The translations under genes and the position numbers were made by a program. The notes below the pieces were generated by a model that was given only the letters and a program-made list of their open reading frames with translations, was not told the origin of the DNA and did no database searches. Positions 8,169 to 18,191 of a stretch of 41,302 bases of DNA are shown piece by piece (within the stretch, counting starts at the first letter, position 1; every line of letters begins with the position of its first letter). The DNA comes from DATATB01 sp036268995 (GTDB lineage: Bacteria; Planctomycetota; Planctomycetia; Pirellulales; PNKZ01), in assembly GCA_036268995.1 (NCBI GenBank), contig DATATB010000009.1, forward strand, positions 1 to 41,302, in the 5' to 3' direction.

Positions 8169-9010
8169 CCACTGTCTTGCCACAACAGCAGCAACCCGCG
8201 GTCGAGCAGGCGGCATCGGTCGGATGCCCCGCGGCCGTGATTCGCGCGCTGTGCGGCCGCGAACTGGTGCGGTTCTTTCGGCAGCGCAACCGCGTGATCG
8301 GCGCGCTGGGCCAACCGCTCGTGTTCTGGATCCTGTTTGCCGCGGGCCTCGGTCCGAGCTTTCGCATGCCGGGCCAGCAAGCCGGCGTCAGCTATGGCGA
8401 GTATTTCTTTCCCGGCGTGGTCGTGCTGATCATTCTTTTCACCGCGATTTTTGCCACGATCTCGATCATCGAAGACCGCCGCGAGGGTTTTTTGCAATCG
8501 GTGCTCGTGGCTCCGATCCCGCGCTGGTCGATGGTCCTGGGCAAGCTGCTGGGCGGCACGCTCATCGCACTGGTGCAGGCGCTGGTGTTTCTGGCGCTGG
8601 GTTTGTTCGTAGGGCTCAAGTTCACGGTCCTGAGCGTGCTCGCCATCAGCGTGTTCTTGTTCATCTTGTCGCTGGCACTGACGGGGCTGGGCTTCATCAT
8701 TGCCTGGCGGATGGACTCGACGCAGGGCTTTCATGCCATCATGAGCGTGTTTCTGATGCCGATGTGGCTATTGTCGGGGGCATTTTTTCCGGCCGGCGCC
8801 GGCTGGCTGGGATGGGTCGTGCGTTTGAACCCGCTGACGTATGGGGTGGCCGGTCTGCGCCGGCTGTTATACTGGGCTTCTGCCAACACGCTGCCGGCCG
8901 AATTGCCGTCGGCGGCGACGTGCTGGATCATCACGGGCTTGTTTGCGGCGGTGACGCTCGCGCTCAGTTGGCGAGTGGCGGCGTACCGCACTACGGGAGA
9001 TTTGCTATGA
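8165..9010 (+). CDS. ABC-2 type transporter permease
   Basis: This is the membrane partner of the preceding ATPase. The 281-residue protein has a short cytoplasmic N-terminus and six hydrophobic segments. Its core carries the ABC-2 pattern, including FPGVVVLIILFTAIFATISIIEDRREGFLQ and the later LMPMWLLSGAFFPAGAGWLGW, followed by LNPLTYGVAGLRRLLY. It is coupled to its neighbours at both ends by ATGA overlaps (8165-8168 and 9007-9010), so all are made from one transcript. Confidence 0.92.
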   Translation: MTTVLPQQQQPAVEQAASVGCPAAVIRALCGRELVRFFRQRNRVIGALGQPLVFWILFAAGLGPSFRMPGQQAGVSYGEYFFPGVVVLIILFTAIFATISIIEDRREGFLQSVLVAPIPRWSMVLGKLLGGTLIALVQALVFLALGLFVGLKFTVLSVLAISVFLFILSLALTGLGFIIAWRMDSTQGFHAIMSVFLMPMWLLSGAFFPAGAGWLGWVVRLNPLTYGVAGLRRLLYWASANTLPAELPSAATCWIITGLFAAVTLALSWRVAAYRTTGDLL

Positions 9011-9699
9011 GCTTTGCCGTGCGGATGTGGTTGTCGGTTTTGCTGTTGGCCGTGAGCGGCTACACGGCCTACTCGGGCTGGCGGATGTATGCGATGGCCA
9101 GCGCTGCCGAGACGGATTCCGAGCAGCAGTCCGAGGCGCTCGAGTTCAACGTCACGCCGGGCCGCGAGCCGACGATCCGGGACGTCGAGAATCTCACCTT
9201 CACGACCAGCGAAGGCCGGCCGTTCGAGTTGAAGCAGCTCAACGGCAAGGTCTGGCTGGGCAGCTTTTTCTTTTCGAGTTGCCCCGGTCCCTGCCGGCAG
9301 ATCAACCTGGCCATTGCCGGGCTGACCAAGGAGCTGGCCGGCAAGGACGTCAAGTTCGTGAGCATGACAGTCGATCCCGACAACGATACGCCGCAGGTCT
9401 TGCACGATTACGGCAAGAGTTTTGAGGCCGACTTCGGCCGCTGGTATTTTCTCACCGGCAAGTTCGACGACGCCCGCCGCGTGTGCCAGGACGTGTTTGC
9501 CATGCCGATCGAACGCAAGGTCCACACCGAGCGGCTGATCCTGGTCGACCGCTCCGGCCGGCGGCGTGGAATTTACAGCACGAGCGAGCCGGCGCAGATG
9601 CGGGCCCTGCGGAAGATGATCGACCAATTGTTGGACGAAAAGAGCGGCGCGGCGGTGGACGAAAAAGGCGGCGCATCGTCCGGCAAGGACGCATCTTGA
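9007..9699 (+). CDS. SCO1/SenC family copper chaperone
   Basis: SCO proteins deliver copper to, or reduce, the CuA site of subunit II. The 230-residue product has one N-terminal membrane anchor (about 7-24) and a thioredoxin-like domain facing the periplasm. The copper ligands are present: Cys92 and Cys96 in SCPGPC and His173 in KVHTERL. The frame is open far upstream inside the permease gene, but ATG 9007 overlapping the permease stop gives a normal SCO length. The C-terminal 20 residues are low-complexity and charged. The CuA-bearing coxB lies 8 kb upstream, which fits the role. Confidence 0.93.
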   Translation: MSFAVRMWLSVLLLAVSGYTAYSGWRMYAMASAAETDSEQQSEALEFNVTPGREPTIRDVENLTFTTSEGRPFELKQLNGKVWLGSFFFSSCPGPCRQINLAIAGLTKELAGKDVKFVSMTVDPDNDTPQVLHDYGKSFEADFGRWYFLTGKFDDARRVCQDVFAMPIERKVHTERLILVDRSGRRRGIYSTSEPAQMRALRKMIDQLLDEKSGAAVDEKGGASSGKDAS

Positions 9700-10226
9700 G
9701 CGACGCGATCCTCGCACTGCCGCTGGCTTTGAGCTTGCAAGGCCTGCCGGTTGTCAACGCGCTGCTGAATGCCACGGCCACGGTCTTGTTGATCGTGGGC
9801 TACGTGCTGATCAAGCGGCGGCGCGAGGTGGCCCATCGGCGGACGATGTACGCCGCGTTTGTCACCAGCAGCGTGTTTCTGGCCTGCTATCTGGCATATC
9901 ACTACGACGTCAAAAGCCGGACCGGCGCCGGCGGCGTGCCGTTTACGGGGCCGCCGCCGATTAGCTACGTCTACTACACGATCTTAATTACCCACGTGGT
10001 GCTGGCCGCCACCGTGCCGGTGCTGGCTTTGCGAACCATTTATCTGGGCCTGCGCGATCGCCGCCCGGCGCACCGCCGGTTGGCACGCTGGACATACCCC
10101 ATTTGGTTGTATGTCTCCGTTACCGGGGTGGTGATTTACCTGATGCTGTACCACCTCTACCCAGTAGCCGAAAAAAGTCCTACAATATCGGCGCCTGGCC
10201 GTCCGAATCTTACCTTGGCCCGGTGA
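9696..10226 (+). CDS. DUF420 / CtaM-like membrane protein
   Basis: DUF420 proteins (YozB/CtaM in Firmicutes) are needed for a working heme-A oxidase. The 176-residue protein has four to five membrane helices and the family-like stretches NALLNATATVLLIVGYVLI, HRRTMYAAF and YYTILITHVVLAA. It retains the His residues typical of the family in HRRTM, YHYDVK and the ITH helix. The start is best placed at TTG 9696, which overlaps the SCO stop as TTGA, with AAGGA at 9684-9688. No ATG lies near. Confidence 0.85.
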   Translation: MSDAILALPLALSLQGLPVVNALLNATATVLLIVGYVLIKRRREVAHRRTMYAAFVTSSVFLACYLAYHYDVKSRTGAGGVPFTGPPPISYVYYTILITHVVLAATVPVLALRTIYLGLRDRRPAHRRLARWTYPIWLYVSVTGVVIYLMLYHLYPVAEKSPTISAPGRPNLTLAR

Positions 10227-10298
10227 CGGCCGGCCGCTCGGTTGCTGACGAATTTTGGGCTCACGGAAACATCGGTTGGCTTGCGCGGAGACCCAGCG

Positions 10299-10676
10299 AT
10301 GATTGCCCACGCGGAACGCAGATGGATGCTGGCGGGTTGGGTGGTGATGGCTTTGGCCATTCTGCTGGTTTTGGCTCTGTCCGAGGCGGCTTCGGCTTGT
10401 CCCACGTGCAAAGCGGGGCTGGCCGCCCATGACCCCACGAAGGGCGACCTGACGTCGGCCTACATGTGGAGCATCCTGTTCCTGATGGCTATGCCCTTCA
10501 CGCTCCTGGCCAGTTTCAGCGGCTACATGTATTGGCTCGTGCGGCAGTCCCGCAACGGGCCGAAGCCGGCCGGCCACGCAGCCGCCACCCTTAACGCGGC
10601 AAATGCTCCGACGCAGTCGACGGCGGATGCACAGCCCGTGCCAGCGAGCGAAGTGCGCGAGTTGATCAACGTCTGA
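10299..10676 (+). CDS. Small CPTCK-motif membrane protein, unknown
   Basis: I do not recognise a named family. The 125-residue product has an N-terminal membrane segment or signal anchor (about 9-29) and then the motif ACPTCKAG just after the membrane exit. A soluble loop, a second membrane helix (about 50-75) and an Ala-rich hydrophilic tail follow. ATG 10299 has CGGAGA at 10286-10291; an upstream ATG at 10242 is less likely. It is the last gene of the ABC-SCO-DUF420 block, so the two Cys facing the periplasm could bind copper or exchange disulfides during oxidase assembly; that is inference from context. Confidence 0.7.
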   Translation: MIAHAERRWMLAGWVVMALAILLVLALSEAASACPTCKAGLAAHDPTKGDLTSAYMWSILFLMAMPFTLLASFSGYMYWLVRQSRNGPKPAGHAAATLNAANAPTQSTADAQPVPASEVRELINV

Positions 10677-10685
10677 CGCGCGGCG

Positions 10686-11129
10686 CTAGGGTTCTTCGGA
10701 TTTCCGCGCGGGCGGGCCGCTGGCGGCGTGATCGCGCTTGCGGATCGCCTCGTCGATGATCCTGCTCGCGTCCGAGTCTTTTTTGGGCTCGCGGGCATCC
10801 ATCAGTTCGTCAAAGCCCATCCACAGGCTGCGCGCATACCGAAAGAACCAGAGCGGAAACAGCAGGCAAAACGCCATCAGCCCGTAGAGCAGCGTTTCCT
10901 GTTGCACGCCCAGAAAAAAGCCGGCCATGTAGGCGGCCGTGACGATCAAAGCCGTCAGGCCGTAGTTGAAATAGATCGAGCCGAGGAAATAGCCGGGCTC
11001 ACGATCGAAGGCGAGGTTGCAGTAGCTGCAATGCGAGTGCATCCGGAACCAGCCCGCGAACAACTTGCCCTGGCCGCAGCGTGGACATCGCAAACGCAGG
11101 CTGCGGCGGATGAAGTTGACAACTCGCAT
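10686..11129 (-). CDS. DUF983 family membrane protein
   Basis: The 147-residue protein has the DUF983 layout: an N-terminal zinc-ribbon-like part with CPRCGQGKLF and CSYCNLAF, then two membrane helices (about 55-75 and 80-100) and a charged C-terminal tail. The family has no firm function but often lies in cytochrome oxidase loci, as here. ATG 11129 is chosen; a TTG at 11141 would add four residues. Its stop is nine bases from the stop of the convergent CPTCK gene, so there is no room for a separate terminator. Confidence 0.85.
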   Translation of the reverse strand: MRVVNFIRRSLRLRCPRCGQGKLFAGWFRMHSHCSYCNLAFDREPGYFLGSIYFNYGLTALIVTAAYMAGFFLGVQQETLLYGLMAFCLLFPLWFFRYARSLWMGFDELMDAREPKKDSDASRIIDEAIRKRDHAASGPPARKSEEP

Positions 11130-11287
11130 GGGCACGGTCAATCGAAGGTTTGTTTGCGGGGCAGGGCAGGGGAGCGGGGGTTGGCCAACGGGTTCGCCGG
11201 GGTGGCGAGTTGTGCCCCGGCAGCCACACGTTATTCTATGGCTGCCGGCTATCCTTTTGCTTTCCGATTTGTGGGGCAGTTTGATCG

Positions 11288-11458
11288 ATGCGAGTTTTCG
11301 GACGCCTGTTGCAGCTGATAGCTCTGATCGCCCCCCCCTTGTCGATCATCCTGCAATTGCGCGAGGTCATCAAAGCCAACACCATGCTAGTCATGCTGGT
11401 GGCGGCCGTCAGCCTGTTTTACATTGGCCGGCTCGTCGAAGGCTACGGCTCTCGCTAA
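11288..11458 (+). CDS. Small conserved-looking membrane protein (56 residues)
   Basis: A short frame from ATG 11288 to TAA 11456-11458 encodes MRVFGRLLQLIALIAPP, a hydrophobic stretch, a short charged loop (QLREVIKANT), a second hydrophobic stretch (MLVMLVAAVSLFYIG) and the end RLVEGYGSR. The pattern of two membrane helices joined by a short loop resembles small membrane proteins I have seen beside other planctomycete operons; that is recall, not a search. There is no strong Shine-Dalgarno site. It could be divergently controlled with DUF983. Confidence 0.6.
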   Translation: MRVFGRLLQLIALIAPPLSIILQLREVIKANTMLVMLVAAVSLFYIGRLVEGYGSR

Positions 11459-11556
11459 TACGGGGGCGAAGCTCGCCAATGGCCGCATTCTGCCGTGCCG
11501 AGCCCCGCTGCGGGCGGGCAGTCGCGCGCCGCCGCCCAGTGGCCCACCGGCGCAGC

Positions 11557-11585
11557 TTCCACCAAATGCTGCGTTCGCCTATACT
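11557..11585 (+). promoter_or_regulatory. Putative sigma-70-like promoter before the MoxR locus
   Basis: TTCCAC at 11557-11562 and TATACT at 11580-11585 are separated by 17 bases, about 112 bases before the ATG at 11698. The -10 box is good and the -35 box weak. A 7-bp hairpin (CCATGCC 11633-11639 with GGCATGG 11646-11652) lies in the leader. Confidence 0.4.
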
Positions 11586-11697
11586 TATGGAGACCAAATC
11601 TGTCTGAAGCCGTGCCTAGCGCCCGGCCCTTCCCATGCCACGCCGGGCATGGCGCAGTTTTGGAAAACTGCCGGTTCCAAGAGTGGAAGGTGTGCTG

Positions 11698-13932
11698 ATG
11701 CACCGGCTCAGACATTTTGCTCGGCTGCCGCCAGCCGCGGTCCTGGGGCTGCTGCTGGCTGCCGGGTTGCCGGCGGCGCACGGGCAATTCAATTTGCCCT
11801 TCAATTCCGGCATCCCACCCAGCCGCTTCGAGCTGTCCGACTCGGTCCATGTCGACGAAGCCGATTCGGCCACCCGCACGCACTTAGAGCGGGTGCGGGC
11901 CTTCCTGGCCAATCGCCAATGGGACGAAGCGGTCGAAACGCTCCGCCAGGTCATGGAAGAGCACGGCGAAAAGCTGGTGGCCGTCGAGCTGCGCCCCTCG
12001 ATGGGGGCCTACCTGCACACCGACGAGTTGCATTACGAGCTGAAGCACTACTTGAGCCTCCGCGAAGTGTGCCAGATGCTCATTTCCGAGTTGCCCGCCG
12101 ACGCGCTCAAACTGTATCGCGATCGGGTCGACCCGGCGGCCAGGCGGCTCTACGATGAAGCCAACACCAGCGCCGGCGAGTCGGCCCTGCGGCGCGTCAT
12201 CGAACAATTCTTGATCAGTTCTTACGGCGATCAGGCCCTGCTCCGATTGGGCGATCTGGCACTGGAACGCGGCGACGAGGCCCAGGCCCGCGCGTATTGG
12301 CAGCAATTGATACCGGCCGAGGGCTGGCAACAGGCGTTTGCCGTGCGGCCCGATCGCCGGCCCCCCTGGCTAGTGTATCCCGATACGGATATCGAGCCGG
12401 CTGACATTGCGGCCCGGCTGGTGTTGTTGTCCATCTTCGAGAGTGCGCCGCAGGCGCGCAGCGAGCTGGAACAATTCCGCACAAAATACCCTGACGCCCG
12501 AGGCCGGCTAGCCGGACACGACGCCAACTACGGCCAGACGCTGGCGGCGCTGGCCGAAGCTGCGTCCGACTGGGCCGCGCCGGGGCAATCGCCCGGCTGG
12601 CCGACTTTCGCCGGCTCGACCGAGCGTACCCGGCTGGTGAGCTCGCGGCTCGACGTGGGCGCGGTGCGCTGGCATCGAGAACTGCCTAAGGCGCCGGCCG
12701 TCGACCTGACCTTTACAACTCGCCGACTGGCCGAAGACCATCACGAGCCGCTGAGCTATTACCCGCTGGTGGTCGGTGAGCTGCTGCTGCTCAACAACCA
12801 GTACGAAATCCGCGCCTACAACATGCGCACCGGGGAAGCCGCCTGGGGCCAGGATCCGGTGATTTATCGCGACGAAGAGTTTTCGGCCGAACGCATCCGC
12901 AGCCGCACGGCCCTGGGCGTGCCGCGTTTCACGCTCACCGCCTTCGGCGGAAAGCTGTTTGCCCGCATGGGCAATCCGGTCACCGGCAGCCAGAGCGAGC
13001 AGCCCATCCCGTCCTCGCAGGGCTACATCGCCTGCCTGGATCTGGCGGCCGAAGGCAAGCTGCTGTGGCGGGCGGCTCCGCTCGAGGAACGCTGGAGTTT
13101 TGAGGGCTCGCCGCTCTCGGATGGCCAACGCGTGTTCGTCGGCATGCGCCGCAGCGACGTGCGGCCCCAGGCCCACGTGGCGTGCCTGGACGTGCGCACC
13201 GGGCAGTTGCTCTGGCGACGGTTGGTGTCGAGCGCCGAAACGCCGGCCCAAGGCCAATATGACGAGATCACGCACAACCTGCTCACCTGGCACGAAGGCA
13301 CGCTGTATTACAACACGAACCTGGGTGCGGTGGCGGCGCTGGACGCCCGGAGCGGACATATCGCCTGGCTCACCGTGTATCCGCGCGCCAAGGCGGGCGA
13401 TTTGACGCAGCGGGCCACGCACTTTTATCGCGATCTGACCCCCTGCGTCTACGATCGGGGCCGGCTGTTCGTGGCCCCCTCGGACGCGCCGCCCGTGTTT
13501 GCCCTGGATGCGGCCTCGGGCCTGCTTCTCTGGAAAGCCGAGACTTCGACCGACGCGCCGATTCATCTGCTCGGCGTCGCCGGCGGCCACCTGTGGGCCA
13601 GCGGTGAAAAGCTCTGGTGGTTCGACGCGGTGAACGGCAACCGGCACGGCTGGTGGCCCGGCGGGCCGACGCCCAAATCGCACGGCCGCGGCGCGTTGGC
13701 CGGCGGCAAAGTCTATTGGCCCACCGCCCACGAGATCTACATTTTCGACCAGCGCAGCGGCTTGCAAGCCCGGCAGCCGATCGAGCTCTCGATGCGCGGC
13801 GGCAAATCGGTGCCCCTGCGCGGCGGCAATCTGCTGGTCAGCGGCGGATACCTGTTCATCATCACCAACGACAACCTGTTTGCCCTCGATCAACAGAGCG
13901 GCCTGCGGCTGGCGAACGAGAAGCATCCGTAA
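11698..13932 (+). CDS. Secreted TPR-like / PQQ-type beta-propeller protein
   Basis: The 744-residue product starts with a signal peptide (HRLRHFARL, then a hydrophobic core ending near AAHGQF at 34). Residues about 55-250 look like helical TPR repeats (VRAFLANRQWDEAVETLRQVMEEHGEKL; QALLRLGDLALERGDEAQARAYWQQL). From about 300 to the end are PQQ-like propeller repeats with the blade pattern ACLDVRTGQLLWRR. Such propellers mostly act as protein scaffolds; no dehydrogenase active site is evident. ATG 11698 has GGAAGG at 11684-11689. It heads the MoxR locus. Confidence 0.85.
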   Translation: MHRLRHFARLPPAAVLGLLLAAGLPAAHGQFNLPFNSGIPPSRFELSDSVHVDEADSATRTHLERVRAFLANRQWDEAVETLRQVMEEHGEKLVAVELRPSMGAYLHTDELHYELKHYLSLREVCQMLISELPADALKLYRDRVDPAARRLYDEANTSAGESALRRVIEQFLISSYGDQALLRLGDLALERGDEAQARAYWQQLIPAEGWQQAFAVRPDRRPPWLVYPDTDIEPADIAARLVLLSIFESAPQARSELEQFRTKYPDARGRLAGHDANYGQTLAALAEAASDWAAPGQSPGWPTFAGSTERTRLVSSRLDVGAVRWHRELPKAPAVDLTFTTRRLAEDHHEPLSYYPLVVGELLLLNNQYEIRAYNMRTGEAAWGQDPVIYRDEEFSAERIRSRTALGVPRFTLTAFGGKLFARMGNPVTGSQSEQPIPSSQGYIACLDLAAEGKLLWRAAPLEERWSFEGSPLSDGQRVFVGMRRSDVRPQAHVACLDVRTGQLLWRRLVSSAETPAQGQYDEITHNLLTWHEGTLYYNTNLGAVAALDARSGHIAWLTVYPRAKAGDLTQRATHFYRDLTPCVYDRGRLFVAPSDAPPVFALDAASGLLLWKAETSTDAPIHLLGVAGGHLWASGEKLWWFDAVNGNRHGWWPGGPTPKSHGRGALAGGKVYWPTAHEIYIFDQRSGLQARQPIELSMRGGKSVPLRGGNLLVSGGYLFIITNDNLFALDQQSGLRLANEKHP

Positions 13933-13957
13933 ATCAGATCCCTCCCGAGAGCGAAAC

Positions 13958-15013
<1,056 letters not shown>

Positions 15014-15910
15014 CCTGCAAGGGCTCGAGCTTCGGGCTCGGCTGATTGTCGAAGGCTACGTCTCCGGCGTGCACCGCAGCCCGTACCACGGCTTCTCGAT
15101 CGAGTTTGCCGAGCACCGCGAGTACGTCGCCGGTGACGATCTGCGCCACGTGGATTGGAAGGTCTTCGCCAAGACCGACAAGGTGTATCTGAAGCAATAC
15201 GAAGAAGAGACCAACCTGGTCAGCTATATGCTGTTGGACACCAGCGAAAGCATGCGTTACAAGAGCGACTCGGCTGCGCTTTCGAAGCTCGAATACGCCC
15301 AGTGCGTGGCTGGCGCCTTGAGCTACCTGGTGTTGCAGCAGCAAGACAGCGTGGGCCTGGCCACTTTCGACAGGGAAATCCGCGCGTTGGTGCGGCCCAG
15401 CAGCAACCCATCGCATCTCAAGCACCTGCTGCACGTGATGGACGAATCCGTGGCCGAGCGAAAAACCGCCAGCGGCCCGATCTTTCACGACCTGGCCGAG
15501 CGATTCAAGAAGCGGGGCATCGTGTTGGTGCTCAGCGACTTGTTCGACGACGTGAACTCGCTCATGGCGGGGCTCAAGCATTTTCGCCATCGCCGCCACG
15601 AAGTCGTGCTGTTTCACGTGCTCGATCCGGCCGAGCTGGATTTTCCCTTTCAGCAGGTCACGCTGTTCGAGGGGCTCGAAGAATGGCCGCAGGTGCTCGC
15701 TGATCCGCGCAGCCTGCGCAAGGCCTACCTGCAAGAATTCCACGCCTACCTGCGAGCGCTCAAGCAAGGCTGCCGGGCCCACCGCATCGACTACGTCGAA
15801 ATGCGGACCGACCAGCCGCTGGACGTAGCGCTGTCCGCCTACCTCGCCCGCCGCATGACGGGGTGTAATTGAAGTAAAAAGTGAAAAGTGAAAAACATCG
15901 CGCGTCCTGG

Positions 15911-15936
15911 CGAGCCGGGAGCGTTAGCGACCGGAG
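15911..15936 (+). repeat. 26-base intergenic hairpin repeat, family A copy 2
   Basis: Identical over all 26 bases to the copy at 27531-27556 and one base different from the copy at 5782-5807. It lies 38 bases after the DUF58 stop and 65 bases before the vWA gene start, in the direction of both genes. The loop here is GTTA. Confidence 0.75.
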
Positions 15937-16001
15937 GAGTCACGCTCCAACTTGCAAATAACGTCAACATCTACCGACTAACCCAGAGTTAACTCATCGC
16001 T

Positions 16002-18191
16002 TTGTTCGTGTTTGCTTTTTTGAATCATCCGCTGATGCTGGGCTGGCTGGCGGCTGCCGCAGCGCCGCTGGTCATCCATTTGCTCTCGAAGCGGAAATAC
16101 CGCCAGGTGCAGTGGGCTGCCATGCAATACTTGCTGGCTGCGCTTCGCAAGAACTCGCGCCGCATCCAAATCGAGCAGTGGCTGCTGCTGGCCATGCGCA
16201 CGCTGCTGATTGCGCTGCTGGTGATGGCCATGGCCGAGCCGGTGGTCGAGCATGCCGGACTGCAATTGGGTTCCACCCAGCGCACGCACAAGGTGCTGGT
16301 CATCGATGGCTCGTACTCAATGGCCTACAAGCCCAGCGACAAGAGCCGCTTCGATCGGGCCAAAGAGCTGGCCGATCATATCGTCGACGAAAGCAGCCAA
16401 GGCGACGGCTTCACGCTGGTGTTGATGAGCGCTCCGCCGCGCGTGGTCGTGGGCACGCCGGCCTTCGAGCCACGCGAATTCCGGCAGGAGATCGACAACC
16501 TGCGCCTGCCGCACGGCGGCGGCGATCTGGCGGCCACGCTCGTCAAGGTGGAAGAATTGCTCACCGCCGCCGCCCGCGAGTATCCGCGGCTGGTGCGCGA
16601 AGAAGTCTATTTTCTCAGCGACATGGGCCGCACCACCTGGGCTCCCGAGCTGCGCGGCCCGACTGCCGCCAAGGAATTCTTGGCTCGCAGCCAGCGGCTC
16701 TCAAAACGGGCCAAGCTCTACCCGATCGACTTGGGCCAGGCCGCCAGCGACAACCAGGCACTCACGGCGCTGGCCACGGCCGAACCTTTCGCCACGGTCT
16801 CACGGCAAGTGACGCTCGAGGGCGAAGTCCACAACTTCGGCCGCCAGCCTCGCCCGCATCAGCTCGTCGAGCTGTTTGTCGACGGCCGCCGGGCCGGCGA
16901 AGAGCACGTCGACCTGACGCCGGGCGGCAGCGCGGCCGTCGCCTTTTCGTACCGCTTCGAGAATGCGGGCAATCATGCGGTCGAATTGCGGCTGGCCGGC
17001 GATCTGCTGGATATCGACAACCATCGCTGGCTGGCGCTGCCGGTCAAAGAGCGGCTGCGGGTCTTGTGCGTCAACGGCAAGCCCGGCGGCGGCTCGTATC
17101 GCGGTGCCACCGACTATCTCACTGTGGCACTCGCTCCCGCGTCCGCCGGTCGCGAGCAGAACCTGGTGCAGCCCGACGTCGTGGCCGAAAGCGGCTTGCT
17201 CGAAGCCGATCTCGGCGCCTACGACTGCGTGTTTCTGGCCAATGTCGGCCAGTTCACGGCCAGCGAGGTCGGCGTGCTGGCCGCATACCTGCGTCGCGGC
17301 GGCGGACTGGTCTTTTTCCTGGGCGACCAGGTGCAGGCCGACAACTACAACCGCCGCTTGAGCGGCCAGAGCACCGACGGTCTGCGCGTGCTGCCGGCGA
17401 CGCTGGCCGGCGTGGCGCCGCGCGGTCAATATCGCTTTAATCCGCTGGGCTATCAGCATCCGCTGCTGGCCCCTTTCCGCGAGCAGGAGCAGGGCGGCCT
17501 GCTGACCACGCCGATCTTCGATTACGTCAAGCTGCTAGTGCCCGGCAATTCCACCGCGAAGGTGGCGCTGGGCTTCGACACGGGCGACCCGGCGATCGTC
17601 GAAGACACGATCGGCCGCGGGCGATCGATCGTCGTGGCCACCAGCGCCGATACGTCTTGGAACACGATGCCGATGTGGCCCAGCTATCTGCCCGTCGTGC
17701 AGGAGCTGCTGAACCTGGCCGTCCGCGGGCAGCAGGCCGAGCACAACGTGCTGATTGGCCAGAGTTTTGGCGATGCCACGCGCAGTGTCGCGCGGCTGGC
17801 CAGCGTGCAGGTTCGCAATCCGGCCGGCGAGGCCAGCAGCGTGCGGCCGGTGCTCGATGGCGATTACAGCACCTGGTCGTATCACGACACCTCCACCAGC
17901 GGCACGTATGCCGCCACGTTGCCCGCCCCGGCGGCCGCTCACGAGCTGTTTGCCGTGAATGTCGACACGGCCGAAAGCGACTTGGCAAAGATCGATAACG
18001 CAGAACTGCGCGATCGCGTCTGGAGCGGCGTCGATTACCGCCTGCTCGACGATTTCCAGGACTTCAACCGCGAACCCAGCGACGCGATCGTCCGCCGCAA
18101 CTCGGTACACCAATTCCTGCTCGTCGCCGCGCTCGTGCTGCTGCTGTTGGAATCGCTCACGGCCTGCTATTTCGGAAGGCGGGCAGCATGA
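16002..18191 (+). CDS. BatA-type membrane vWA protein
   Basis: The 729-residue protein begins with the BatA N-terminal domain: a hydrophobic helix (PLMLGWLAAAAAPLVIHLLSKRKYR) and a second helix (about 60-80) after KNSRRIQIEQWLLLAM. A vWA domain follows with VIDGSYSM near 106-113 and, later, a glutamine-amidotransferase-like region (YDCVFLANVGQFTASEVGVLAAYLRRGGGLVFFLG). A single C-terminal helix ends in a basic tail. The start is uncertain between TTG 16002, GTG 16008 and TTG 16020. Its stop overlaps the next gene by ATGA. It probably forms a membrane complex with MoxR and DUF58. Confidence 0.88.
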   Translation: MFVFAFLNHPLMLGWLAAAAAPLVIHLLSKRKYRQVQWAAMQYLLAALRKNSRRIQIEQWLLLAMRTLLIALLVMAMAEPVVEHAGLQLGSTQRTHKVLVIDGSYSMAYKPSDKSRFDRAKELADHIVDESSQGDGFTLVLMSAPPRVVVGTPAFEPREFRQEIDNLRLPHGGGDLAATLVKVEELLTAAAREYPRLVREEVYFLSDMGRTTWAPELRGPTAAKEFLARSQRLSKRAKLYPIDLGQAASDNQALTALATAEPFATVSRQVTLEGEVHNFGRQPRPHQLVELFVDGRRAGEEHVDLTPGGSAAVAFSYRFENAGNHAVELRLAGDLLDIDNHRWLALPVKERLRVLCVNGKPGGGSYRGATDYLTVALAPASAGREQNLVQPDVVAESGLLEADLGAYDCVFLANVGQFTASEVGVLAAYLRRGGGLVFFLGDQVQADNYNRRLSGQSTDGLRVLPATLAGVAPRGQYRFNPLGYQHPLLAPFREQEQGGLLTTPIFDYVKLLVPGNSTAKVALGFDTGDPAIVEDTIGRGRSIVVATSADTSWNTMPMWPSYLPVVQELLNLAVRGQQAEHNVLIGQSFGDATRSVARLASVQVRNPAGEASSVRPVLDGDYSTWSYHDTSTSGTYAATLPAPAAAHELFAVNVDTAESDLAKIDNAELRDRVWSGVDYRLLDDFQDFNREPSDAIVRRNSVHQFLLVAALVLLLLESLTACYFGRRAA

